From Alternaria dauci (taxonomy: Eukaryota; Ascomycota; Dothideomycetes; Pleosporales; Pleosporaceae), in NCBI RefSeq assembly GCF_042100115.1, contig NC_091272.1, forward strand, positions 806,001-870,000: 64,000 bases of DNA, in the 5' to 3' direction. How positions within the stretch are numbered: position 1 is the stretch's first letter; every line of letters begins with the position of its first letter. Of this stretch, positions 33,939 to 44,273 are shown in pieces. Under the pieces are notes generated by a model. It did not search any database and was not told the origin of the DNA. It worked only from the letters and a program-made list of their open reading frames with translations. Both the position numbers and the translations under genes were made by a program.

Positions 33939-36355
33939 CTAACCATCGCTACCGCTGCTCCTGAACGCTGCGCACAATGCCGCATACTGGTGTGTGAGAT
34001 CGAGGACGTGTTGTGGTAGGGAGGTGCCTTGGATGATGCTGCGGATCTTGACAGCACCCTCTTCCTCGATGAGTTTGCGGATTGTGTAGAGGAGGGATGG
34101 TGAAAACTGTCTTCTGTCAGTACTTGCACTTTCAATAGTATGGACAATGGAACTCACCTCAGAGTACCATCGATACTGCCAGGTGACCAATCTGATCAAC
34201 GCGGCTGTAACATCTCTGACCTGTTTCCTCTCCTCGCCCAATTTCAGCACACCCTTCATGGCCTTTGGCGAGAACTTGATTTGCAGACAGTTCTCGTACG
34301 CTTCGACAGCCTCTTCTGTGTGATGCAGTCTTTCAGCGAGTTCACCCAAAATCTCCCACTCTTCACTGCTCTTCTTGTATAGGAGTTGCTGCTGCCTGTA
34401 CTGTGCCATCTCTGTTCGCCATATCGTATATACGCGGAGATCCTCATACAGGACCATGAAGAGGTTGTCGAGCCAGCGCTCGCAAAGACGCTTGTTCTGA
34501 AAGTGTGTGTAATTTGGTTGCGAGGGGTTGCCGTTGTTGGCAGAATCGTGAGCGTGAGGGTCTTCGCTGCCAGCCTTTACGACTTCAGAGGCAACAGTGT
34601 GGCCGGGCTTCTCGAGGTCATGAACGGCTTCAGCGGCCGCGGAGGATGATCCGCCGTTCGTGTTTGATTCATCTACAGAGGATCGCTCCTCGACTTCGCC
34701 ATGTTCGCCGTTTGTTTGTTGAGCATGGATATTCGGAGAAGGGGAGCGGAGTGCTGTTGTGCTGGCGCTGCGAGAATGCGGTTGCTGTGCAGTCTTCTCG
34801 TGACGATATTCTTCTTCCATGACGAAAACCTGGCTTCTTATCTTGAGTAATTGGTCCCATCCGATTTTCTTTGTGATCTCGGTGAGCAGAATATAGGCTT
34901 TGAGGAATGTGCCCTTGAAGCCTGCTGCATGCAGTTTTCTCAGCGTCGGGTGCACAAGCTCCATATCGTCCATGTTGGAATCCTCAATCTCGTCGCACAT
35001 GGCTTCCGGCATAACTGGCAGGAAGACTCTCTGCGGTTCTGGCATGCGTGGCGCGTCCTTGTCCTGGTAGGTAAACATCGGACATGAGTTCAGAGTCAAG
35101 AGCGCCATATCCCACTGTTCGAGGCTGACGTATATTTCCGCTAAGCGTGCCCATGTGCCAAATTCACTAGGCGCAGAGACGACGCTCCTCTTAGCGATCT
35201 CAAGTGCCAGATCACCACGGCCCTTTTTGTTGCAGAACTCGGCTTGACAATCCAGGAGTGAGTAGTCCATGGGAAGTTCCTGGATTGCCTCGTGCAGCAG
35301 CTGGACCGCCTGGACCTCTTCATCTGCTTCAATGTATACCCGTGCTAGTAAGGACGAGATCTCCGGGTCGCGAGTTCGTAGTTTCTCGAACAAGTTGATG
35401 CCCGAGGTATATCGGCCGGTGGTATGAATGTAGTCAAGTAGACCCGTGGTCAAGTGATTTGAGACAAGGTTGGGGACCTGGATCTCAGGGTCGGATCCGA
35501 GTTGCCAGCCTGGAGTGCGTTAGCGGACATGCTATCATGTTGACAGTTGGCCGTACCATTGAAGAACAGGCGCTCAGCCGCATCTAGAAACTTGTGTTCG
35601 CTCTCGGTACTTGTGATGGGGTTGAATCTCCGCACGCCAACAATCTTCTTGATGGTGTCGCCCGAGCCATCGTCGGCATAGGAATATGCGCGCAGCACAC
35701 TGCACAGGTAGGTTTCCAGCCAGAGTTCGTCGGTGGCTACTCGCTTGTCGCCGCGCTCGTCGATGCAGTAGCTTTCTACTGTGCCGGGAATGTAGACCTG
35801 CACGCGCATGTCCAGGCGTGAGAAGGCATTGTAGCAGCTGCTCGGTCAGCGGTTGCCTGCGCTATAAGTAGACGTTGCCCTACCAGTACAGGCCCGAGAC
35901 GACCTTGTTTTGCTTGTCATGCGCCGAGTATGTGAGGGTGTTGATATAGGCAGCCAAGCTGGCGGACGAGGAAGCGTCTACGCCGGATACGTGGTGGTAA
36001 ACGCCAATCTAATCACATGTCAGACCGGGCTCGCGGGCTACTGTACGGTCGGAGGTCTCACGGACCTGTTTTGTCGCATTCTTGATGGGCTGCTTTATGA
36101 GGTGGACCAGATCTGGCGGGCCCAGCTCGCGTAGCGTCTGCAGAGACTCTGAGCGCGCTTCGATTGCCGAGTGCAGCTCGTCCTCGTAGATTCTGGAGTG
36201 GTGTCAGAGAGAGTTTACAGAGATTATGCGCCATGGCAGAACGGGGCGATATGGGGACATGGAGAGCGAGGGGCGGGTGTGCGCATATATAAGACATGGA
36301 TAGATTGAAAGCTAGTAGGATGCGCGTACTCAGGAACAGCTGGCGAAGTGACCAT
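33939..36355 (-). CDS. Exomer component, ChAPs family (Chs5-Arf1-binding; BUD7/BCH1-like)
   Basis: Cargo adaptor of the exomer coat at the trans-Golgi, which sends selected proteins such as chitin synthase to the plasma membrane. Six exons: 36355-36330, 36192-36066, 36008-35884, 35837-35557, 35509-34158 and 34106-33939, 692 residues. The first exon encodes MVTSPAVPE; then come ELHSAIEARSESLQTLRELG, GPPDLVHLIKQPIKNATKQ, AYINTLTYSAHDKQNKVVSG and YNAFSRLDMRVQVYIPGTVE, all typical of the family. TPR-like helices follow (ALEIAKRSVVSAPSEFGTWARL). The last exon ends LTHQYAALCAAFRSSGSDG, the conserved C-terminus. A low-complexity insert sits at about residues 410-470. It shares a 407-bp divergent promoter with HIR3. 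Filamentous fungi usually have a single ChAPs gene, so the BUD7/BCH1 name is generic. Confidence 0.92.
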
Positions 36356-36762
36356 GGTTGCAATTGGCGCCGCAGAAGCGGGGGGGACGATCGCGGTGCA
36401 AAGGATGCTATGGCGGGGTGGGTGCTGACCGAGGGGCCCCGTGTACAAGGTCACAGTCGGGCGGAGGTTTGTCAGGGTTTCGGTGTCCTCGTCGAAGCAT
36501 CGAGGGCAGGCACGGCACCTTCCATCGCGGAGGACCGCAACTGCCAAGACGGGCCATCCCTGCGCTCCATCATTCACCGTCGCGTCGCGTCACACCGACG
36601 TCGGAAGACGTATCACGGCACCCCGACAGCCACATAGCCACTTCCTTGCCCACCGCACTGCCGCGCGACCCATGGTTGTCTGCTGCTCGGCGTGTGCGCT
36701 ACCAATGCTTTGAATCGTGTCTCGTCCGCCTCGAGGCATTCCACAACTTTCCCACACCCAAC
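36356..36762. other. Divergent promoter region, ChAPs / HIR3
   Basis: 407-bp region between two start codons facing apart. The HIR3 frame stays open through much of it, but the translation there lacks conserved features. Confidence 0.5.
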
Positions 36763-39700
36763 ATGGCAAGTACAACCTCCCCAGCATATTCGACCACTCT
36801 CGCTAACAGGCGGCAGTCGAAAGCTTCCACATGGCATCCCTACAATGTCGAACTCCCCGAGGAGACTGCCGAAGAAGAGGTCGATGATACCCAGGAGATC
36901 CAGATCGAAGAGGCGCTGAAGCTGTACCAAACCGCCCTCAAATACCATTCCGAAGGCCCTCCATCCTTCGACAAGACCGCCGCCGCCTACAAAGCCCTCT
37001 TTGAATCAGACATCTTCAAATACTCCGAATCCCTCTCCGAATACCAGCGCCATCAAGTCTTTGGCGAGGACCTGGTGTTTGACACCATTTTGGAGGATGA
37101 CTACGAGGCAGGGCCCGTTCAGTCTACAGGCGCAGCAGACAGCGCCCCCAACACACTTCAGCAAATACTACACCTGTCCTACAAGAACCATGGCCAGTTT
37201 TTGCTCGAGGCGATGCAGCATTGGATCACTGCAAGTGGTGCGGCACTTCCGAGAGAAGCATGGAACAACACCCGAGGTGCTCTGAACTACTTCGCAGAGG
37301 CGCTGGATAAAGAAGACACCGATCTCGATCTCTGGCTACGTGCTGCATCCGTCGCGGCTATGCTAGGCAGTAAGCGCCTTACTCGCTACTGTCTCGAGGC
37401 AGTCTTGGATGGGAATGACGAGCAATGGGAGAATCTGATGCGTCTTCCTGGTCTCGAGGAAGGCTTTGCCGGCCAACAACTGCGTGAGCTTGTGGAGCGT
37501 TTGGAGGATAACGTCTCCCTGAGCCAGGCGCCAATATCCTCGATCAAACGCAAAAAGCTGTCCGAGACACTGAAGAAGCGTTTAAACCCTTTTCCATTTG
37601 CGCCTCTCCCAGCCGATGTCGCCCTCGCGGAAAGTCTCCACAACGTCAAGACAGACTCGGAGAGTGTGACCCTGACTCCTACTAAATGGGACTGGGCAGG
37701 CGTAGGTGAAATCATTGTACGGCAGTTCCAGGCAGAGCAACAGGGCATGACACCCAACGTACCTGCTGGGTCGAACATAATCTTTAGTATCCCCCCTGAC
37801 AGCGAGACCCCCGAGCGCATCGAGCCCGACCCCATACAGGAAGCCATGTTGCCTGCATCGGAACCAACACCACCACCCCAGATCGAGGAGTCTGTAGCTA
37901 GGGCTATAGACGCGGAAACTGCGACAGACAAGGATGGCGAAGATACCATAATGGAAGAGCAGAATGTCAAGAGTGAGGTCAAAAGCGAACAAGTAGCGGT
38001 TGCTGGTGCTTCTCATGTCGCACCAGTTCCGTCTCGCAAGCGATCCACGGACTCTGCCGGTCTACCTGAAACTGCAGAAGGGGGAAGGTCGCGCAGTAAA
38101 CGTATTAGAGGCCGAGAGAGCTTGATCGAGCCAACCTCTGGCGGTGCAGCCCAAGAGGCGAGCAAGCAGCTGGATGCACAACTCGAAACATATACGTACA
38201 CAGACCAATGTCGCTACGAGATCCTCAAAGATATCTACGCGCGGCTCGGTGTTGAAGGCATCAGAGACCCCGAGGAACTACGAAAGCTCGTCACAGCGCT
38301 CCCGGATGCAACCGCTACAGATCCCATTGACAAAGCGGCATGCGATTTCGTTACAGGACTTCGAAGTGGCCATATCAAAGTTGCCCAAATACTTCTCAGC
38401 TCTGAGTCGTTTGATCTCCTTGGAGCAACTAGAGAACATGGGCTGAATGCGTTCCTCGGTTTCTCTAAATCAACCTCAAGTCAAGCCTCTAGCAAACCTC
38501 TGTTAAGTGGTGAGGGGCTGAATGCATTCGCCAAGTCTGTCAACAGTCATTGGCTCCCAATCCAAGAAGTCGCTTTCGGCTGGATAGAATCTCTATTTAC
38601 ACCGGGATTTTGCTCGCAGTCGAGAGATCAGTCAAGCTACGCGCAGTTCAGATGGGCTGAGGACCTCAAGCGCAACGTTGTCCAAGTCATTGTTCATATC
38701 GATGAGTATATCTACGAACGCATGGTTGAGCGCGTCGACAGCCTTAACCGACGCATGTTGAACGCTACACATCAGTCTCAGGTGTACGAGCTCTCTGACT
38801 TTGACAACTCGCAGATAGAAATTGTGGAGACGTTGTTCGAGCTGCATCTTGATATCTACTCTCTGATCAAGCATCCGCAAAGCGTAATAGATGCCAGGAC
38901 CCAGGTCCTCCAAAGTGACCGTCTGGAGCGGTGGTCTTTGCTCGCGCGAGAGGCTCTACAGCTGCGGTCTGACTGTCGACCAGGTCAGGGCACTGACGAT
39001 CTAACTCTTCGCCATATCTGGGCAACGGTCTTCCAACTGAGTGTTAATAATGAGGTATTGCCAGAACATGTATTGTCTGCGATGGCGGAGTTGAAGGATA
39101 TGTTCGAGCCTTTGGGTGATCATACGATTCAATTACAGAACAATGCTGTCATGCCGGAATTATCGGTCGCTGCTATTGAGCAAGAACTCGTGCGAATCAG
39201 CATGAAAGACTTCTTCCTGAAGGTTTTCGATCAGGAGGAGCAGGATCCAGTAACAGTTATAGAAAGCCTGGAGCCGATCTTGGAGCTTGCAAACGGTATT
39301 GAGCCCAGTACATCTCCGACGCCAGATGAAACTGGGCATGCCGGTGCTGTTAGATCCAGCTCGCCTACCGCAACCGCCAACTCCGAGCAACAGCTTGACC
39401 ACTCTTCGCCCGTTTTGGAGATGCGCAAGTTTCTCGATTCTGCAAACGTCAACGTCCGGCTCTCCCTTTGGAACAGATTACGTGTCGCTTATGAGGCTAT
39501 CGATTATCCTTCCAAAGTCTTGTCATGCTTCCTCCGGAGTATTGAGGCCCTTGTGACGGATCTGAGGTCTTCGACTTTCCAAGAACTTCCAGCACTAGAC
39601 CGGCAACACAAGCTCTTGACCCGATACCGGGTCATCGACGACATGGTTGTGAAAATCATTCAGATCATTCGAGATGACGATTCGCCATTCGCATGTCTTT

Positions 39701-42700
39701 CATACGAGCATGTCCAATCGTCCATGTCCGCTATCGTCGAGCTGTTGCATATCATGTCAGCGGCAGACATGCTCCGCGACCTGATCCGCGTTAACCACAT
39801 CCCCATTCCTAGAATCGAATCCCAGCCAAACTCAGCGTTTGTCAACATGATGGCCCGGCTCGACGACATTCACCTAAGACTCTGGATATTGCAGTACCAC
39901 CTACTCAAAGACGGAATGTCTCAAGAATCGGATGCCTTCCCCAACCCGTCCGATGATTTGTTCGAATACATCCGCCATGTGCACCATGCCACGGGTGTTC
40001 GTAGCTTCTGTCATCTTTCGAACCGTCAATTCTTAAGGCTTGCGAAAGACGAGTTGCTGCGCATGGACGATGTTACCGATGGTCCTAGTCATGCCACCGA
40101 GCTCTGCCAGATACTCAACGATGTGTACGGACTGAAGTTGTTTGTTGATCCTCTGGAGTGTCAGAACTTCCAGACCACAACAGACGTGCTTGACAAGAAA
40201 ACTGCCTTTAGTATATTGTCTTTCACGATGTCACAAGCTGCAAAGGTCGATCTCAAGGACCTACCCAAGCACGAATTGAAAGGCACCATAGAGAAAGTTC
40301 ATGCTGCTCTTGGCCGTCCTAAACAGAACGAGGACATCACCTTCAACCGCAAAGTCATATCTAGCTACTTCAAATCGCCTGTCAATCCTGTGGCACTCTT
40401 TGGATGTCTGAAAGGTGTTGGTTCGCTTGCCACGAAGCACATTCCCCCCGAGGAAGCGGTGGCTGCATCGAAGGGTTGGTACTACATGATGGGAAACATG
40501 GCGCTGAGCAAGTTCCGTTCACAGAAACGTGTAACTCAAGGGCCAACGGAAGACCTCAACTACGCCCAAGCGTTCTTTGTACAGGATCTCGAGCATTCCA
40601 TTGAACGTTGGGAAACCTGGTATCGTCTTGCCCAAGCCAACGACACGCAGCTTGAAGAAGCTGTGTCTTGGAACGCGGACAAGATGAATAGTAACAGCGC
40701 TGAAGTGGTCAATTTCCAACGTGCTGCGATCAACTGTTACATCATGGCTGTGGCATGCGCTACTCGCGACGCTGATCTGGCGCCGGGAACTCAGAGTAAA
40801 ATCGCACAGATGTACACAGAGTTCGGGAATCGTATGTACGCATCATCCAGGGAGCCGTTTGGCATGGAAGCGTTCCAGATTCGTGAGGGCGAGAAACGAT
40901 TCTGCAATCTACAAACGAACGCGACCTTGTACAAGGAGGTTGTGTTCGTTCCTTTGCATGCCTACACTGCTTGGAAGTTTGCAAGCACTCTATACAAAAG
41001 AGCTATCAAAGGAAACCCGAACAAGTGGTGGAATCACTTCATGCTTGGAAAGTGTGGGTGGAAGATGTGGTCGGCCAATGATAACGCCATGCAATATGCA
41101 AAGTCGATAGGTGCACCACTTGTCCCCCAGCAAGGGCCCACTTGGGAGTCAGTCGTAGACGCCTTCGTAAGCGCCATTGAGACACTGCCAGGAAAGAAGG
41201 GCCGCAGCGGCGAGCCTGTCCTCGAGCCGCATTACAAGCTCGTATCCATCACGCACAAGTTGTACCAGCGTGGAGCCATCAACTACGAGAAGGGACCTGA
41301 GATCCTTGCGAACACTTCCTATGCGCAGAATGTCAAAGCCCCGGAGAACGAAGGCGATTGGCAGCGATACATACTCGCAGTCTTAAAGTCACTGCGCGCG
41401 GCCGACAAGTCAAGCTGGCACCATCGCATCATATCCCGCGTTGCTCATACCATTTACGATAACGGCAGAGATCCGGCATCTGCTAATGAGGCTAAACATG
41501 AACTCACCCAGCAGATGTTTACCAAGACCATGGCTATTCAGGTCTGGAAACCTGAGAACGAGCGGCCTGGTCGGCATTTCGTCTACACGACTCGGTACAC
41601 CAAGTTTTTCATTGAACTCCTGGATCTCACTGGAGACAAGACCAACTTCGAGGCTCTTGCCAAGCGTGTACGACGGAAGCAGACTGACTTTTTCGAGCAC
41701 CAAAAGCTGTGGCACGACTTGTGTCTACGATACATTAGAATGCTGCGAAAGATGGGTAGTGTACCGGAGGGTCAAGAAGACTCTGCCTTCAAATCTGTCA
41801 ACCACGACGAGTTCAACACATTGGCTCTCCGCTTGGAAGCATGGTGCCAGAATTCAGAGACGCAGCATCCCGTGTTGGACATCCTTCGTGATGCGATTGA
41901 GCTCAAGCGTCTGAACAACGGCATGATGAAACCCCTTCTAATCGATGATCTGATCGGTGATGCATACGCAATGCTATACACCTCGATCGGACCCGCACTA
42001 TCGCCCTTGCCGTCAGAGCAACAACCACAGCAGCCTGTGCAGCCTATCCAACCTCACCCGTCTCCTTTTGCCCCCAATCCAGCCTCTGCAGGTGCTGTAC
42101 CTATATCCTCGTTGATGCAGGTTCAGGTCGATGGAGCCGCTGATGGAAGCTCTGGCACGCCGTTCAGCATGTATCATCCCAACCAGCTCCAGCCACAGCA
42201 TCCACCTTCCATGCCGCAGATGCCGTCGCAACCCGAACAGGTTCCGAAACCAAGAGCAAAGGCTGTGGGCCGCAGGGAGATTGCTCGTCGTGCTGAAGCA
42301 TGTGTTCAAAAGATCGCCAGCACAGCTGCTCAGCCAACTTCGATGCCCATTCGATCACCTGCGCCCGGTGATACGACAATACCATTTATTGTTGGACGAG
42401 CAGCATCATCTGAAACCGCCGCTCAACCCGCACCTGGACAGAGCACATCTACGGAACACCTTCAGCCCACGTTTGACAAGAGTGGTACGGCCACTGCAGC
42501 TGCCAGTGTAAACAACGACGAGCCCGAACGCAGCGCGCCAGCCTCAATCCACGACGATGCCGACGACGAGAGCGAGCTCAGCGAACTCGACGAGGACGAA
42601 GTCGAAGAGATCCATCAGGAAGTCCAGAACGACAATCTGCGTCGATCTGTACCCATCGCTGGCAAACCTCTCTTTCCGAACCTGGTGGCTGATCGAGCTA

Positions 42701-42858
42701 GCCCTGCAGAGAAGAGGATTGAGATGGTCTCAGGAGAGGGTAGTGCTGGGTCACGGAATGTACCTGCAGATGACGACGCAGATACCATCCACGTCAATGT
42801 ACGTGGTGCTAGGAGGAAAGACGATGATGAAATGGACGTTGACACTGGGAAGAAGTAG
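36763..42858 (+). CDS. HIR3: Histone transcription regulator 3 (HIR complex subunit)
   Basis: Large scaffold subunit of the HIR histone chaperone, which deposits H3-H4 outside replication and represses histone genes. Nearly 6.1 kb, 2031 residues if read without introns. The N-terminus carries the HIR3 signature: EVDDTQEIQIEEALKLYQTA, then SEIFKY-like SDIFKYSESLSEYQ and a TPR-rich body (LWLRAASVAAMLGSKRLTRY; GKCGWKMWSANDNAMQYAKS). The C-terminus is proline/glutamine-rich, then acidic (DDESELSELDEDEVEEIHQE), typical of this family. The first codons may contain a 51-nt GC-AG intron at 36766-36816 (ATG then GCAAGT, CTAAC branch, GGCAG), which would give MSKASTWHPYNVELPEE instead of MASTTSPAYSTT; both keep the frame. 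No other intron needed. It diverges from the ChAPs gene. Confidence 0.92.
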   Translation: MASTTSPAYSTTLANRRQSKASTWHPYNVELPEETAEEEVDDTQEIQIEEALKLYQTALKYHSEGPPSFDKTAAAYKALFESDIFKYSESLSEYQRHQVFGEDLVFDTILEDDYEAGPVQSTGAADSAPNTLQQILHLSYKNHGQFLLEAMQHWITASGAALPREAWNNTRGALNYFAEALDKEDTDLDLWLRAASVAAMLGSKRLTRYCLEAVLDGNDEQWENLMRLPGLEEGFAGQQLRELVERLEDNVSLSQAPISSIKRKKLSETLKKRLNPFPFAPLPADVALAESLHNVKTDSESVTLTPTKWDWAGVGEIIVRQFQAEQQGMTPNVPAGSNIIFSIPPDSETPERIEPDPIQEAMLPASEPTPPPQIEESVARAIDAETATDKDGEDTIMEEQNVKSEVKSEQVAVAGASHVAPVPSRKRSTDSAGLPETAEGGRSRSKRIRGRESLIEPTSGGAAQEASKQLDAQLETYTYTDQCRYEILKDIYARLGVEGIRDPEELRKLVTALPDATATDPIDKAACDFVTGLRSGHIKVAQILLSSESFDLLGATREHGLNAFLGFSKSTSSQASSKPLLSGEGLNAFAKSVNSHWLPIQEVAFGWIESLFTPGFCSQSRDQSSYAQFRWAEDLKRNVVQVIVHIDEYIYERMVERVDSLNRRMLNATHQSQVYELSDFDNSQIEIVETLFELHLDIYSLIKHPQSVIDARTQVLQSDRLERWSLLAREALQLRSDCRPGQGTDDLTLRHIWATVFQLSVNNEVLPEHVLSAMAELKDMFEPLGDHTIQLQNNAVMPELSVAAIEQELVRISMKDFFLKVFDQEEQDPVTVIESLEPILELANGIEPSTSPTPDETGHAGAVRSSSPTATANSEQQLDHSSPVLEMRKFLDSANVNVRLSLWNRLRVAYEAIDYPSKVLSCFLRSIEALVTDLRSSTFQELPALDRQHKLLTRYRVIDDMVVKIIQIIRDDDSPFACLSYEHVQSSMSAIVELLHIMSAADMLRDLIRVNHIPIPRIESQPNSAFVNMMARLDDIHLRLWILQYHLLKDGMSQESDAFPNPSDDLFEYIRHVHHATGVRSFCHLSNRQFLRLAKDELLRMDDVTDGPSHATELCQILNDVYGLKLFVDPLECQNFQTTTDVLDKKTAFSILSFTMSQAAKVDLKDLPKHELKGTIEKVHAALGRPKQNEDITFNRKVISSYFKSPVNPVALFGCLKGVGSLATKHIPPEEAVAASKGWYYMMGNMALSKFRSQKRVTQGPTEDLNYAQAFFVQDLEHSIERWETWYRLAQANDTQLEEAVSWNADKMNSNSAEVVNFQRAAINCYIMAVACATRDADLAPGTQSKIAQMYTEFGNRMYASSREPFGMEAFQIREGEKRFCNLQTNATLYKEVVFVPLHAYTAWKFASTLYKRAIKGNPNKWWNHFMLGKCGWKMWSANDNAMQYAKSIGAPLVPQQGPTWESVVDAFVSAIETLPGKKGRSGEPVLEPHYKLVSITHKLYQRGAINYEKGPEILANTSYAQNVKAPENEGDWQRYILAVLKSLRAADKSSWHHRIISRVAHTIYDNGRDPASANEAKHELTQQMFTKTMAIQVWKPENERPGRHFVYTTRYTKFFIELLDLTGDKTNFEALAKRVRRKQTDFFEHQKLWHDLCLRYIRMLRKMGSVPEGQEDSAFKSVNHDEFNTLALRLEAWCQNSETQHPVLDILRDAIELKRLNNGMMKPLLIDDLIGDAYAMLYTSIGPALSPLPSEQQPQQPVQPIQPHPSPFAPNPASAGAVPISSLMQVQVDGAADGSSGTPFSMYHPNQLQPQHPPSMPQMPSQPEQVPKPRAKAVGRREIARRAEACVQKIASTAAQPTSMPIRSPAPGDTTIPFIVGRAASSETAAQPAPGQSTSTEHLQPTFDKSGTATAAASVNNDEPERSAPASIHDDADDESELSELDEDEVEEIHQEVQNDNLRRSVPIAGKPLFPNLVADRASPAEKRIEMVSGEGSAGSRNVPADDDADTIHVNVRGARRKDDDEMDVDTGKK

Positions 42859-44273
42859 GATTCTCATGGCTATTGGTCCCTTGACACGTTGGAAGATTTC
42901 ATATTCTGTTTAAATACTTTGTACTACTAGTAATCCGGCGCAGAACGCGTTAACGTTCCGTCGTCATGGAAGGCGCAGTATGGGGAACCCAGAGCATGTT
43001 CTTTCTAGATACCCACCATATAGGGCTGTATGCGTAACTGTCCTCCTTTTTCATGCGCTTTCTCTTGTTATGTCGGGCGCTCCATGGTGTCACAGTGACG
43101 ACTGATAGTCCTTGACAAAGATGGATGTCAAATAGGATATGCAATCTGTCTTAGTTTCTAAATCTTTGTGCAAGAATTTGTGGCATCCATGAAAAGATTG
43201 TGTAGGATTTAGAATTCTGAACTAGTAGTCTCTCTACACAATAGACTACTATACTGTCCGCCTTGTTTTCTGATGGTACTATCACATTATACTGTCACTG
43301 TACAACACAAGTGCCTTAACAATTACGCGGAATTCTATACCCACTTGCGACAATCGGTAGGACATGGCTCTACAGGCGAGGCATCTCTTCCTTGTCCTGT
43401 TTGAGTCTTACTGAGCAAAACTGTAGGTTCTCACTTCGATCGCACAAGTACCGAGTGTTCTGCTGCGACAAGGGCTGTATCCATGCGAAATTCGCATGAA
43501 GACGCAACGATTGCTCAAACGCAAGCTAACTGACACTCGTGGTTATGAGTGCCCAAAGTGTGACAGACTTTAGAAAAATGGTGCAACGATCTAGGAGATC
43601 TGCTTACCTTCATTATAGTTGTCTTATTACATGCTCTTTCAAAGGTGCCGACGAGACTAGAATCAGATACACTGCTCATCTAATTACTGTGCTCCCACAC
43701 GAATAGCGCCTACGTCGGCAAAAAGAGAGTGCACAAGGTCGACGTCTTGTCGCGCAAGTGACGCATCAAGTGCAAAAAAAGAATGTCGCAATTTATTGGC
43801 GGTACTGGGAACTGTAGACATGTTAGAAATGTCTCAGCACCGTCAATATGTGAAGGAACGTACTCGAACCCAGGCTGGCGCGGATCTGGATCGGGACACT
43901 AGGTGTCCGCCAGCCACAACGCGACGTCATACCACTAGACCATACCACGATAGGGCTGTTAGCTGGTGTGTATTGACAGGGCAGGTGTATTGAAGCTTAC
44001 CCGTAGTGATTTGTTTTGATGGAGAAATCTAAAATCTTGAGATTTATATCGTCGGGAAAAACAGGGAGAAAGCAATCGCTCGCCATCTTGTCAAGCTTCT
44101 CCACTCCCTTCCGATATGAGTACGTGAATTGCAGAGTTTTGGACGTGGTGCGGGGTCCAGAGGGTCTGTGCTTTCCACTGATGGTGGGGCTGCTTTTCTG
44201 GTCGCGTCGGACGCGCTCTTTCTTTACCCGATCCGTAGCCACAAAGCAGCACGCCTGGTAGCTCGAAACACCC
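42859..44273. other. Gene-free stretch of about 1.4 kb
   Basis: AT-richer than its flanks and without a credible gene. It holds a 9-bp perfect inverted repeat (TAGTAGTCT at 43223-43231, AGACTACTA at 43243-43251) and a tRNA-like element at 43860-43950. A relic of a mobile element is possible but I cannot identify one. Confidence 0.45.
43860..43950 (-). other. tRNA-like element with A and B boxes and nested hairpins (possible tRNA pseudogene or SINE-like head)
   Basis: On the minus strand an A-box match TGGTCTAGTGG (43942-43932) is followed by TATGACGTCGCGTTGTGGC, as in the D-arm and anticodon arm of fungal tRNAs, and by a B-box match GGTTCGAGTAC (43870-43860). Between them lie two nested inverted repeats: GGCTGGCG/CGCCAGCC (43873-43880 and 43908-43915) and GGACAC/GTGTCC (43894-43899 and 43903-43908). 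A canonical acceptor stem and T-stem do not form, so it is not a normal tRNA gene. Strand and limits are approximate. Confidence 0.35.

Noticed and set aside
43860..43950. A standard intact tRNA gene
   Set aside because: A and B boxes are present but no 7-bp acceptor stem or 5-bp T-stem can be drawn, so I kept it only as a tRNA-like element.
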